Below, one piece after another: positions 1 through 12,339 of a stretch of DNA of 64,000 nucleotides. Origin of the DNA: Nyssa sinensis. Its lineage: Eukaryota; Streptophyta; Magnoliopsida; Cornales; Nyssaceae. The stretch lies in assembly GCA_008638375.1 (NCBI GenBank), contig CM018043.1:36069981-36133980 (forward strand). The letters run 5' to 3'. The first letter of the stretch is position 1. Each line of letters opens with the position of its first letter. The position numbers and the translations under genes were made by a program. Below the pieces are notes generated by a model that did no database searches, was not told the DNA's origin, and saw only the letters and a list, made by a program, of their open reading frames with translations.

Positions 1-1431
1 GACTTTTCTGCCCATCAGAGGGCGTTTTGATAATTTTGGCACATTTTTGCCCACTAAGAGCATTTTGGTAATTTTGGCATAATCCTACCTTTAGAATGAC
101 TTCCTAGTCGCTTGAGGGGTATTTTCGTGATTTCTATATCATTTTACCCATATAGGGGTATTTTGGTAATTTTAGCTATTTGGCGACGAATTAGGGGCAA
201 TTTGGTCATTTCATATGTCTTGTGGCAATGTAGAGATTCTCTACCGAATTTGGGGCAATGTGGTAATCTTGAGTGATAGTAGTCTATTTAGGCTTAATTA
301 GGACTTTCTACTTTTAGAGTTTTCATAAATCTGGTTGCTTGATATTTCCTTAAATGGAGATACATCGAACCAAGATGTTTTCATTTTAGAGTTTATTTTC
401 TAATTAAATTCTATTTCTCTTTTATCTCATTGGCTCTTGCATGAAGACATCAATTCTATTGGTTCATGCATTGTTATAATTATTTAATAATTCATTTAGT
501 TAGGATAATCATTCCTTAGGATAATTATTGAGTTTTTAATTATTTAATTAGATAATTATCACTCAAGCCATGATCCTAGCCCTCTATTTTAAGGTTTCAT
601 CTTAGACCCTTGGATTAAATCTCTATATTTTCCTATAAATAAAGCCTTATGGCTATCAATTTTAGAGGACAAAAAACACAATTTCCATAGCCTCATGCTG
701 TTAGCATAATTCCAGAGTTCTCTCTACAAGAACTCTCCCTCTCCTAAGGTCGAAGCCCTGCCGAAGTGACAACCTTCATTCACGAAGCAAGTCGAAGCAA
801 CGTTTTCCAAACCAAAAAACAAGTAGGAGATCTGCCTGATTGAACATCTGATCCAAATTTTCCTAGCTAAAGACATGTCTAACTCCAACGATTGAATAAG
901 GTACACTCTCAAACCCTTAACAGTTTTCTTAGATCTTGTTGATCTCATTGTTTTTTATCACTCTTGATAAAATATGGTAAACTGGAGAACTACATGACTC
1001 TGATTCCATTTTCTAAATGAATACTTAGGAAGCCTTTGAGCTTGTGTCAGATTTTCTTTATGTCTTTTCTCTTTTATTTTATTCCTTCATTTCAGATTCT
1101 TCATTATTTATCTCTTCCGAACTCACATCTCTCCTTTTAGTTTTCTCATGACAAGATAGCATTTGCAAGTGAATATTTGAGGCTGATCCATTCGGATCGG
1201 GCGGCGTGGGTGCCTAACACCTTCCCACTCCGTACCTTAGCCCCCGAGCTTCTTTCTTTAGTGTTTCCATTTTATTTCAATGCTTTGTCTTTATTTGATC
1301 CATGTCAAGGGATCTTTAGAATGTAATTAGGAGACAAAGCGATGTAATTTTAATTATTTCATTCCTTTTTACTTTTCTTTTAATTATATTATGTTGTAAC
1401 GGGTTTGCTTGTTTCTTGCCCAAAACTAAAC
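1..1431 (+). mobile_element. Degenerate LTR copy A (Ty3/gypsy, Tat/Ogre-like)
   Basis: This stretch is an old long terminal repeat cut by the left window edge. It holds spaced copies of a phrase of the type 'gcattttggtaattt' (roughly 1-270), a TATA box TATAAATA at 634-641, and a conserved 3' block at about 1170-1430 that reappears at 7020-7289. It is followed by TGGCGACTCC, the complement of a tRNA-Arg 3' end used as primer-binding site by Tat/Ogre-type elements. No coding capacity is visible; the short ORFs are chance. Copy B downstream (1550-2357 plus 6657-7289) is clearly homologous but diverged, so the pair is old. Lineage is inferred from the primer site only. Confidence 0.6.
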
Positions 1432-1441
1432 TGGCGACTCC
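1432..1441 (+). other. Primer-binding site remnant (tRNA-Arg type)
   Basis: TGGCGACTCC matches ten bases of the complement of a plant tRNA-Arg 3' end including the CCA-derived TGG. It sits directly after LTR copy A. The expected continuation (about eight more complementary bases) is not preserved. Confidence 0.55.
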
Positions 1442-1549
1442 TCAATTTCTCTATCTTTCATAAAAGATGTTTTGTCCCATATTTAGGGAAGAAGACAACT
1501 GGGATCCCTCTAAATCCATAAAAAGGATGACCACCTTTCCTTTTTTTTG

Positions 1550-2357
1550 ATGCTAGCGTCCGTAGGCATTTTGGTCATTATGCCCACCAAGGGTATTTTG
1601 GTTATATTGCCTACCAAGGGCATTTTGATAATTTCTAGTGTTTCCGTACCTATGAGGAATAGTTTGATAAATTCTAGAGGTTTTCCTACTTCTAAGTGTA
1701 TTTTCGTAATATTAGTGTCATTTTTTCCTTTAGGGGCACTTTGGTAATTAGAGAATATTCCTATCCTTCATAGGTTATTTTAGTCATTCATGGGCATACA
1801 TATAATTTTCATGTCATTTTACCCATATAGGGTTAATTTAATACTTTTAGTCTTTAGGGACAATTTTGACTTTTTATGCCTTAGTGGCATTTTTCTAATT
1901 CCCTTGTTCCTAAATTCTCCACTGAATTAGGGGTAGTACAATAAATATAGGTTTGTACACAAAAACTTGCCTATTTCCCTTCCTTCTTTGTCTCTAAGTA
2001 ATTTTCAAAGCAAGCTCCTTATTTTCAAGGATTTGTTTTGACTTGTGCACCAAAAAACTTCATAATCTAATTTCTTGCTTATCAAGCATTAATCTTGGCC
2101 ATCGATCCATAGGATTCATTTGGAGCTCTTGGATCAAACCTTTTTACTTTTTTCCTATAAATAAGATCCTTTGGCCACCATAATCAAGGATAGAGAAACT
2201 AAAGGCCAGATGCTGCTGCAACAATTCTCTCTCTTCCATGTTTTTAAAGTCTTGTTCTACACAAGTAAGAGTTCTAATCCATTGGAGGCAAAGTTCTTCA
2301 CCATTGAAGATTCAATCCAAATAGTTCAAGCTCAAGACTTGTTGGTTCAACACAAAC
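1550..2357 (+). mobile_element. LTR copy B, left part (interrupted)
   Basis: This is homologous to LTR copy A: the same spaced 'ggcattttggtcatt' phrases at 1565-1790 and a matching TATAAATAAG box at 2156. Homology breaks at 2357, where a reverse-oriented solo LTR has inserted, and resumes at 6657. Only about 110 bases separate copy A's primer site from copy B. The arrangement is therefore LTR-PBS-LTR-PBS with almost no internal region, suggesting recombination or deletion of an older element. Confidence 0.55.
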
Positions 2358-2756
2358 TATCACGACCCAAAACCTACCCTATGCAGATTAAGGGAATGCG
2401 ACCGCCACCCTTCGGCCTGGGGCCCAGCGAGTGGACCAGAAGCAGCGGTGCGGCCAGGATTGTAATTGCGGAAGCGTGAAAAACTTTCTTCTTCTATATT
2501 TTTTGCACATTTGCCCAGTACTACCGCTCTTCAGAACGGTACACATGTCATACATTCAGAGCATACTAAGAATTTTAAGGTTATACATATTACATATCTA
2601 TTTGCCCCTTGGGACTTAATTACATAACTGCCCAAAAATTACTACATCATAATTGACCAACTATGGGTCCTAGTAGATCCCAAAGTTTTCTAATCATGCA
2701 TGGAGCTCCGTACGCCATTATTCAATACAGGCAAGACTCCCAACCATCTTCGTCAC

Positions 2757-4323
2757 CTAAAATAGTCATGGGTAACAAATCTATATGAGCTTTATGAAAA
2801 GCTCATGAGTAATTCCAGTACCTTGTCATGGGTTTTCAACTGGTAGTGGGTTAGTTATAAGAAAGTTTATAAAAACATTCACTACCAATTGCCCATATAC
2901 TTCAAATACAGAATATATGATTCTTAAAAACAGATAGCGTGAAGCATTCAAGGCATGCAGGCTAGGCATGTACTTCCTCAAATACAGAATAAAAGAAACT
3001 TTCAAAACACGTAACACGAAGCATTTTAAAGCATTCGAGTAAAATCGATATTTCACGTATGCAAGTACAAGGATCTTCAAAAAGAACACAGAACACGAAA
3101 CATTTAAAAGCATTCAAGAAAGGTATTAAATATGCAATAGAAAACTTGTAACACGTATAGAATGACCATTTGGTAGCCATAATTGTTTAAAACATTTACT
3201 TGTTAACAAGATGCATAAAATCTTTTTCTCGTATATGACCCTTTGTTATTTTAAAAACTGGGTCATTTCTTTTAAAAACACTTCTTCTTGTAAATGAGGG
3301 TTCAAAAACCTGCTACCATTCTTATGAAAACATGAAACTTTGTTTATGAATTCAACACATATAATCACATTTAGAAAATGGGGGATAAACTTGCTACTGT
3401 TTCTAAACGTGTCATATTTTCACTTTCATTAGTAGAATCTGTTTCGAACCAGACTCTAGTTTTACTTCACGGGGAGATCTCGTGCTTAGGGGATAAACCT
3501 TCTACTAGGCATTTACAGGCTGTTGAGTCCCGAAGGGACCTAATGAACACGTAGTGCTTATGCATGATTTATCTTGCATTACCAGTTCACAAATAGGAGG
3601 TTTGAAAACATTTCTTTTCAAATAGATTCTATTTAAAAGCATTTAAAGATAACCTCCCAAAAAATGCTTTTCAAAAGCATTTAAAAACTTTCACTTCTTC
3701 AATAGATGCTTTTTAAAGATTATCGAAATATGGCTTCTTCAAATAAATACTTTTCATGAGCATTAAAAATATGGTTTCTTCAAATAGATGCTTTTCATGA
3801 GCATTGAAAATATGGTTTCTTCAAATAGATGTTTTTCATGAATATTAAAAAATATGGTTTCTTCAAATAGATGTCTTTTATGAGCATTTAAAATAGGACT
3901 ATTTTAACAGAGTCTTCAAATACTTGGAGTACAATGATTAGAACATTTAAAACATAAGCTTCAGAGTATTAATTCACGATGTATTGGAATATTTAAAACA
4001 TGAGCCTCAGAGTATTAAATCATGATGTATAGGAATATTTAAAACACAGCAAAATGAAGGACATTTATTTTTTGAGAAGCATTTAGTAACATTTTGTATA
4101 TGTATACATGCTGGATTATAAACGTACAAAAAGTCAGCAATATAAACAAGTTAACTTGCATGTCAAGATAGAATTTTAAAAATAGAAGTAATAGTACACT
4201 TGAAACATGAGTCATATAAACACAGGAATTTAGAACTTGAAATGCTTCAGGAATTTTGAACTTTAGAACAGTTCAGAATCCATGGATATTAAAACCTCCA
4301 TTTCAAAGTAAAAGATTACTCAC
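2757..4323 (-). other. Putative intron inside the solo LTR
   Basis: On the minus strand a consensus donor AG|GTGAGTAA lies at 4325-4316, and a pyrimidine-rich acceptor TTTTAG ends at 2757. The same donor octamer and a comparable acceptor occur at matching places in the LTRs at 25123-28936 and 15430-18900. An ATTTATAAAT box about 200 bases upstream (about 4521-4530) could start the transcript. Splicing is inferred from signals and conservation only. Confidence 0.45.
3650..3900. repeat. Tandem repeat, about 41-bp unit
   Basis: Roughly six diverged copies of a unit containing 'tatggtttcttcaaataga' and 'cttttcatgagcatt'. A related array of 38-40 bp period lies at 27540-27740 in another solo LTR on the opposite strand, so the array was present in the common ancestor of these LTRs. 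Confidence 0.7.
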
Positions 4324-4878
4324 CTTTGTCCTTGGGGTTGGCGCTATTGATGTGCCTTCCCTTTTCCCTTGCAGTTCCTAAGAATAATTTATCAAGAATT
4401 TATTAATTCCACATGTACTTTAAATTATCACCTATTGGTGCTCTTAACTTATTCTTAGACCGTGTTAATCCTAATTTCCTAGGATAGGTCTTCCCCTTTT
4501 CAATCAGATTGCTTGTAGCAATTTATAAATTTTTATTTACATGTGATATATTTTTCAGTACCTAATTTGATAATATGGACTTCACCGTTCGAATCGAAAC
4601 GTCAAAGAAAGTCAGTTTAGAACTTATTGGATTTTCATTTGGTTTCGGGCATATTTAGAGGCAAAATGAAAATTTGCATTTTTACGTGTCTTAATTTTTC
4701 AGAGTCCCATATCATAAAACGGACCCCGTCACTGGGTTCAGAATGCCCAAAATAGTTAAAATACTCTACTTGTTTAATTTATTTGGGCAACGGGATAATT
4801 TATAATAATTAAATTAATTTAATTACTTAATATAATATTATATGTTATATTCTGTAAATATTAACACATGTGCCACAG

Positions 4879-4941
4879 TGGCACAGTAGTCCACATATGG
4901 GGCTTAAGTCTCACACACAAGCACGTCTTGGGTTCAAAACT
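4879..4941 (+). other. tRNA-like module with Pol III A and B boxes
   Basis: The A-box-like sequence TGGCACAGTAG (4879-4889) is followed 42 bases later by the B-box-like GGTTCAAAACT (4931-4941). It lies in the U3 part of the reverse-oriented solo LTR and is therefore antisense to it. It does not fold convincingly as an intact tRNA; it looks like a tRNA-derived (SINE-head) relic. Confidence 0.4.
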
Positions 4942-6656
4942 GGGGAGCTGCGGCTCCCCTTAATTTTTTTTCTTGATTTCCTTAAGCCAAACAGTGGATA
5001 GGAGATAAAACAGGGATAGGATATCCCTGTTCCATGAGGGGTTATTAAATTGAAGTCCTGACCCCTTAGCCAAACAAGCCTTGTTCCTATTTAATTCAAA
5101 GCCCAAACGACACAGTTTTAAATTAACCCTATTTGCACCTAGGCGGGTTCCGACCCGGACCCGAACCCGGAACCCGACCCGACTTGAACAGGCTTCTTCT
5201 CCCTCATTTTTTCAGGCGAACCTCCGATCACCCCCTCTGATGCCAATAACCGGAAACTGGAAAAATGTTTTCATTTTTCTTTGTAATTTTTGCTTATTTT
5301 TGGACCATTTCTTCACATAAACATAAATCAAACATTTATGGTAAGTTTAAGGCTCATTTCACTCTCCAAATCCCATCGAATGGGCAGATATTTCAAAACC
5401 TTGCTTCTTCGATCACTTCGGATATCTCACTCATTTTCTGAACCATTTTGGCTCATTCTTGGCATATTCTTCATGATTTACAGAGAGCTATACATTCATG
5501 GTTCTAAAACTTAATTTAACACTAGATTATGGAATAAGCCATTTATTACCTAGACCTGCAACTGCCTATATAATGCTCATTTTTGAAGCCATTTAACCTA
5601 ATTCTTTTTGCATTGTGTTCCTTTTTCACCCTACTTTTGATCCCCGTTCCCAAAAATAGATTTAACTCAACTTTGTTTTAGACGCAGTTTCAAGGTCCAT
5701 CAATAGCGGTTCCACTATTTTTATGGTTTCTGCCATGTCTCTTCTTATTTATTTATGTAATGCCTATGTATAGAACACTATTATAGTCATGCATGCAATC
5801 TAAACATGTCAAAACATCAGTTTTTGTAATGTTTTTAAAAAGGGAAAAACTTAAGGAGTTTTGGGTTTTGCATGGTTTTACCTTAGACAGTAGGTTTCGG
5901 TCCTTCCCTTGTTTGATTCTGAGCTCCTTAGGTTTGCATGCAACTATCTTCTTTTCCTCATTCTTCCTTTCTTCTTCTTATTTTTCGTTCTTCTTCTTCT
6001 CCTCACTATCTCTAGCTGAACACTCTACACACACTAACACTTTTACACAGTTCTAAACTCACGCAAGGTTTGGTGTATATATATACATATATACATATAT
6101 ACATATATGTTTTATAAATTACTGAGATGTTGAATGTAACCTCATTGGTTGAGGTGGGAGGTGGGATAGAATTTATAGTGTATGTATATATATCTTGTGA
6201 GATATATAGCATAAAATGTTGATAGCCTTAAGTGGCTTTCTTTTTGGATTTTAAATTCTTCAATTATTTTTGGTTGAGGGTTCAAGTCTTTGTGGTAGAA
6301 AATTTGGCTTATTTTCCCCCTTTTTTCCCTTTATGCCTTGTTTGGCATTATACACTATTTATCCCATTTTTTCCTTGCTTGCTTTATTTTCATTTTTCTT
6401 CTTGTATACATGTATTCTTGTTCATTTCTTTCACGTATCGATTTAATAAATCGATGTCTCGAAATTTCGTTAATGTTCTTCATGTGTCGACTTCATTAGT
6501 TGAAGTCTTGTTATTTTTTTTCCCTCACATATCATTCTTATTCGTCGTATATTTATTTTATTATTGTCCTCGTCTTCTTGGTCAAGTTTTTCCTAAGTCT
6601 CTGATATTTAATTAGTGACTTAATTTCTACTAATCGGGTTAGGGTGTTACACAAAC

Positions 6657-6966
6657 AATCAGGATTGCTCCCTAAAACCTTACTTTTTTCTCTTTTCCTA
6701 ATTCAATTCATTCTATCACTCTTGATAGAATAAATTAAATTAGAGAATTATATTGGCTCTGATTCCATTATTTGAATAGATACGTAGGACGCCTCACAGG
6801 TCCGAGTCTACTATTTTCCCTTAATCTTATTTACTTTTTGTATTTTTTCTTATTTCATTCATGTTATTACTCTCTCTTTCTACCTTTATTTTTGGTTTAT
6901 TTCCTTTATGTATTTTGTTTATTTTATGTGTTTATGTAATTATTATCATTATCTCTTTATACTCAT

Positions 6967-6998
<32 letters not shown>

Positions 6999-7299
6999 TC
7001 TTATTTATATCATGGAATATAAGCCTTGTGGATGAACATTTGAGGCCAGTTCATTCGGACTGGGTGTGGTGAGTGCCTAACCATTTCCCATCTCGTACCT
7101 TAGCTCTCGAATTTAGAATTCTTTGGTTCATTGTAGACTAGTTTTGCTTTACTTTATTTTAACCCATGTCAACAGGTTTAAAATGTAAATAGGACAAAAA
7201 AATTGCAATTTCAATTTTTTTTACTTTTCTTTTTACTTGTATTCTATATGGGTTGTTTCAGGTTTGCTTGTTATTAAGCCTAAAACAAGTTGGCAACTC
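6657..7299 (+). mobile_element. LTR copy B, right part, with decayed PBS
   Basis: This continues LTR copy B after the solo-LTR insertion. The block at 7030-7110 ('ggatgaacatttgaggcc', 'gtgagtgcctaacc') aligns with 1170-1250, and the end aligns with 1390-1431. It is followed at 7290-7299 by TGGCAACTCC, a primer site with one transition relative to copy A. A CT-rich microsatellite lies at about 6966-7002. Confidence 0.55.
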
Positions 7300-8260
7300 C
7301 TTTGTGCATTCAATGTACACCCCAAATTCGAAAAGAGTGTGTTCCCCTCTTACCTTGAGGGAGTGGGCTTTAAAAGTTAGGGTTGTTTGACTCCTCTTCT
7401 AACGCCTGCGCTCACAGTAGGTAATGTAAGCCTTGAACTTTAAATTATAATATGGTCGCCAAGGTGACAACTCATAATCTTAGGGGACAAAGCTTATAAA
7501 TGTTGGCATGTATTATTTGATCACTACTTTTACAATATCAAATTTATGATATGACGTTTTATCTTGCAATACTATCTAGCATAAGCTCTTACATGATTTC
7601 AAGTAAATATCTTGCAACTCCCCATTATATGTTTAATTTTAATGAATGCCAACAACTTTTAGTACAGCTCTTTTAATTGTTATTCATAAACGTGTATGAA
7701 AGTTATGAAAGGGGTTTCCAAAAACCTATGCCAGGGGACTTGTGTTGATCATGAGCTTTTCACAAAGCTCACAAGGTTTTATCTTGTTTAATTTCAGGAA
7801 TGATTAGAAGTTCTCCAGGTCTAGATACTAGTAAGCTATCATAAATAGAGACTCTAACTAGAAGATGATTAGTATCCCAACCATGGAGGTATCAACTTGA
7901 AGTGATAGATACCAGATCAATGTAAGGTATAGAGTAAGAATAGAATGTGAATAATGTTTACCATTGAAGTAATAGTTCTGACACTTATGTGTAATGTAAT
8001 GTTGGGCTCATATTATTGTAACTCTAATGTAATGTTACTTATGCTCTGCCAAGTGTGACTGCATTCAAATAATAAAAAATTACAAATATGGATTCCGCTG
8101 TATGATTATATATGACCGAATGCAATCTACTTGGATATGTAAGAGACATTTGGTTAGGCACGTCATCAATATGTTATAAAATGGATAGTATATTGGTAAG
8201 GTGCCTAACTGGTCGGTCATTATCTCTAATCTGCAAAGCGTGGGATTTGGGGATGTGACA
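7300..8260 (+). mobile_element. 3' fragment of a giant LTR
   Basis: The segment 7690-7800 ('catgagcttttcacaaagct' followed by a TTTCAG) matches the corresponding part of other giant LTRs in the window (14480-14575, 28400-28490). The segment ends at 8260 in GGGGATGTGACA, the typical 3' terminus. The beginning of this LTR is not recognisable. Bases 7300-7690 hold no gene. Confidence 0.45.
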
Positions 8261-8373
8261 GTTAAATCGTAGGGGACATAAAAAGGTGAAATGACCAAAA
8301 TGCCTCTAAGGGCTAAAACAAGGCATAGGCTAAACTAAGAAGTATTAGGAACCCTAATTAGAGAATTTAAAGG
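8261..8373 (+). mobile_element. Left part of an older LTR relic split by the 5.4-kb solo LTR
   Basis: It contains the LTR phrase 'gaccaaaatgcctctaa'. It ends in aaagg, the target sequence duplicated by the inserted solo LTR, and continues at 13744. Confidence 0.45.
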
Positions 8374-8787
8374 TGTAACACCCCAATCCTGTAATTAATA
8401 ATTAAATATTAATTATTAATTAATACCGGCTCAGAGAATAATCAAGGGAATTAACCCTAATCTCCCGATGGTCAAGATAGACCGATAAAACAATTAAAAC
8501 ATGTTCGAGAATAGGGTATAATACCCGAACCTAATTACCAATTAATTAGGTGAAATAATGTCAATTTAACACTGACGGAATTCGAATTAGTTAATCCCGA
8601 AAATCCCGAATGACTAATAAATGACACGGAACCTCTGACACTGAAGACAACTGAGATATGAAACTCCCAGAAGAAACCGCATCGAAAACAGAGCTCCGAA
8701 TAAGGAGATATCATAGAAATAGCCAAAACAGAATTTGGTGTCAACCAAACGGGGCCTTAGCCCAAAATGTGGAAAAATGGCCAAATT

Positions 8788-8869
8788 GGTGGTCAAGGGG
8801 AATTGAACCCTTGACCTATGGAGGGAAAGAATTTTATCCAAAAAACTTATCAGTTGGGCTACCCAGACC
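8788..8869 (-). other. tRNA-like module, antisense to the LTR
   Basis: On the minus strand the segment begins GGTCTGGG and has the A-box-like TAGCCCAACTGA (8861-8850). A perfect B box GGTTCAATTCC follows (8809-8799), and it ends CCACCA. Length (82 nt) and box order match a tRNA. The acceptor and anticodon arms do not pair well, so it is probably a tRNA-derived relic, not a functional gene. Confidence 0.5.
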
Positions 8870-11259
8870 TTTGTGCATATATATACAACTAAATTGTATA
8901 TATCTCTGAATTGCCCCAACTTGCCACCCAATTGGACCAATGGCAACCCATGCAAACCCCACATGATGGAATTACATCACCCTACATCACTCTCTGATTA
9001 TCCAGTCCCCTCATTGCTGAACATACTTATAGAAATATATGTATAAGTGTCTATACATGTGAGAGATAATGTTGGGGGATTCTCTTGGATCAAAAGGGAG
9101 TGTTATTGGAGAGTTCACCACTGCATATAGGGTGTGACAGAACTGTTAGAGAAGAAATCTAAAGAGAGGGTCGCATGTACGTGTGTATCCATGGCTTGTG
9201 TGTATACAAGCTTGTGCATGCCTATTGTTTACATGGAAATGCACCAAAGGACAGAGGGGAACTGAAGCATGACTGAACTGAGGCAGCCACCGAGGTCGTG
9301 CCTGAACCAAGCCAGAAGAGAGACTGCCACTGTTGAAGGTAAAAATTCAAATTTTTCCATCATTTATTGGTTTGAATTTTTAGAATTGTTTTGAGGAAAT
9401 TCTGAGGCTATAAGGACTGTAATTGCATGCATGTTAGCTAGACTAAAAATCTGGGTTGTTTAAGCATAAGAAGGACCGTCGGACTGCTTGGAATTCAAGC
9501 AAAAACCCAAAGCCGTGACCCATCCTTCATGGATGACCTTGCATGCAACCAATCTGAAATGACCAAAACCAAACCATGTTTGGATGGTCGAGACTTGATC
9601 TATAGGTCACGAGAGTTTCCAAAACACCAACCCGCGACCCTAGGGCACTGATTTGGACCCTCAAAACCGAACCTATAGGTCTCGGCCATGGAACCCAAAT
9701 TCTGTAACGGGCTTTTAAACTGAAATTTTAGAATGGAGAGTTGAAGCTCCTGTCCTAAGGGTGACAAAGAAACAAACCGTGTTGAAAACGGTTGAGAAAT
9801 AAGGGCATACGGTGGAGTTGCAGGTCTGCGCAATAATGGAGTGGACCGAGCTCCACCCGTAGACTCGAGGCACCAAACCGATGCCAAAATTTTGGCTTCG
9901 CTTCCAGAGACCGGTTGGGATCAAAACAGGTTGAAAACCGTGCTTGAAATAGCACGAAATTGGAAGAAGAAATCTGCAGAAACTAGGGCAACCGAGGGTA
10001 ATTTGATGAAGAAGACGACCGAGTTGACTCGCTGCCTTGAGCCGAGTCAACCGGGCCAACTCGGACACGTGTTGAGCGAAGAGGGATGCCACCGAATTAA
10101 TTGGAACGACACCGTTCTGGGGCTAAACTGATTTGTTTAAAATCAAATTCTGTCTGTTTGGATGCGGGACTAATAAATTAAAATCAGGTTTTGGGGATAA
10201 GCTATCCGAGGATTAAAGGCAATTGGGGTTAACTAGAATATTTAATTCCGGTTCTCTAGCCTAACTGAACCGGTTGGTTTTTGGAGGTTTTGGACCGGTT
10301 CAACTGATGAACCCTTGAATCCTTGGGTTTGAACCCCTAAATTATGAAATTATGTTTTAACCCCAAATGATTTCTGAAATTACGGATTTGTCCCCAACTG
10401 TTTTAAAGAATTACACAGTGGCCCAGACTTTTGAAAATTTATACATTTAAGCCCTGAATAAATTAATTAAATAATAAAATAATTATTTAATTATTTTATT
10501 AAATAGGTAAAATTACAATTTTACCCCTAGACATTAAATATGTCAAACGGAGTCCAAATTAAGTAAATAAATAGTGTATTTTCACTATTTCAAATATTCT
10601 GGACTCAATGGTACAGTCCGATTTTGGAAATACAGTCCCGAAAAATACAGACCCGTAAGTGATAAATGACCGAACTGCCCCTGATGGTACCCAGACCCAA
10701 ATAAAAATATCAGATAGCCTCTTTTGACTATCTCGGGCATTCTGGACTCAACGGTGAGGTCCGCTTAACGAACTGAGGTCCCGAAAAATACAGACACGTA
10801 GGTGTAAATGACTGAAGTGCCCTTAATGATACCCAGGGCCGATTAAACATAACAGACAGTCCAATTTCACTATGTTGGACGCTCTGGACCCAATGGTGAG
10901 GTCCATTTTATGAACTGACGTGCCGAAAAATGCGACACATGAAATTACCAAATTACCCCTGATACCGTACGAGACCTAAACAAAGTCCGATTGGGACGAA
11001 ACTGATACCGGTAGGAGCCCAGACACTGGTGAGACTGTATACTTGATTAGGTGACGAATCGGGGTCAGAATTACACAAAACGTAAAATGACCAAAATACC
11101 CCTGAGCACTGTAAATGCAAAGTAGAGGTCGAATAAAGGTCAAACTGATTTGATAAATTATCATAGGGATAATTATGAACACTGAAGGGCTAAATAAGAC
11201 TCCGAGACAGTCAACGCGTAAAACGAGAAATGACCGATGTGTCCCGACGATCTAAAGCG

Positions 11260-11690
11260 GATACCAAATGAAGTCCAAGGGACTTACAAATTTATACATG
11301 ACATATATGGGACGTTCTGAGGACCATGATAGGGCCCGGGACAAAAATGACAAAATTACCATTTTGCCCCTAAGACTAAATAAGTACCCAACTGATACCG
11401 ATTAAAGTCTAAAAGACTTAAAACTTCATATATACGATATATGGGACATTCTGAGGACCATAACAGGGTCCGGGATAAGAATGGCAAAATTACCACTTTG
11501 CCCCTATGGTTAAAATGAGAACCTAACTGATACCGATTGGAGTCCAAAGGACGTAAAACTTTGTACTTAAGATATAAAGTCTATTCCGAAGACCACGACA
11601 GGGTCCGGGACAAGAATGATAAAATTACCATTTTGCCCCTAAGGTTGAATGAGTGCTTGACTGATAACAATTGAAGTCTAAATGACTTAG
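11260..11690. repeat. Tandem repeat, about 134-bp unit, just over three copies
   Basis: Units start at 11260, 11394, 11529 and 11663, each beginning 'gataccgattaaagtc' or a variant. Each carries 'gacattctgaggaccat', 'agggtccgggacaa' and 'aaaattaccattttgcccct'. More diverged relatives of the same phrases extend back to about 10500. Confidence 0.85.
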
Positions 11691-12339
11691 GATATAATCC
11701 TAATAATTGCTAAGCCTAATTAAAGAATGAAATAGCCTCGGGTGAGACCCAATGGAAGGGCGATAGGCTAATAGGCTATCTTAGGTAATCCGATAGATAC
11801 CTAAGATGACGAATGAGACATGAAGGGATGAGTTCTGATCTGTCTGTGATTGATGATTATTATTCAGGATATACATGGAGATGCTTGACGTACCTGGAGG
11901 TTATCGGATTATTTATGCAAGGAAATAAGCGTAAAGTTTTTGAGTAACTTCTGACACTGTTTTGATACTGTCCCTTGATTTACTGATCTGTTTTGAATGC
12001 AATTATTTACATGCAATTATTTAAATGCATGCCTTTTCGTACTATATCACTTATGACATGGTTTTAGTCCTTTTAAATAATTGACTATATTCCTGATCCC
12101 TGTGCTAGCATTCCGTACTGTTTTGCCCGTTTTGAACTGTTGAGATAAAATGGATATATTGAACCATTATTTCTGAAACGATTAAATAAACCATGTGAGA
12201 TAGGCAAAGAACAACATTTTGTTGTATCGTACAGCTTTGTATAGTATACTGTCTGAATGCTATATTGTTTAAATGTATGTACTTAATGTACGCCCTTTGT
12301 ATCACATTCCACGTGATGTGCTTGTATCCTTCGAATTAG

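Larger units (their letters stand above)
2358..6651 (-). mobile_element. Solo giant LTR, 4.3 kb, reverse orientation
   Basis: Read on the minus strand the element begins TGTAACACCCT (6651 leftwards) and ends GGGTCGTGATA (2358), a decayed TGACA terminus. It is flanked by a perfect 5-bp duplication caaac (2353-2357 and 6652-6656). No gag or pol is present, so it is a solo LTR left by recombination between two LTRs. Its 3' end resembles that of the solo LTR at 25123-28936. It contains a putative intron (2757-4323), short tandem repeats (3650-3900), and a tRNA-like module (4879-4941). The termini suggest a Ty3/gypsy chromovirus of Tekay/Del type, but no coding region confirms this. Confidence 0.85.

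Noticed and set aside
2171..2479. 102-aa ORF
   Set aside because: It crosses the junction of LTR copy B and the solo LTR at 2358, so it is accidental.
8788..8869. Functional tRNA gene
   Set aside because: Both promoter boxes are present but arms do not pair well, and a similar module recurs in the same antisense setting, so a relic is more likely.
9600..10131. ORFs on both strands of about 95-125 aa in the 5.4-kb solo LTR
   Set aside because: No known motif, overlapping frames, inside an LTR with no sign of coding conservation.
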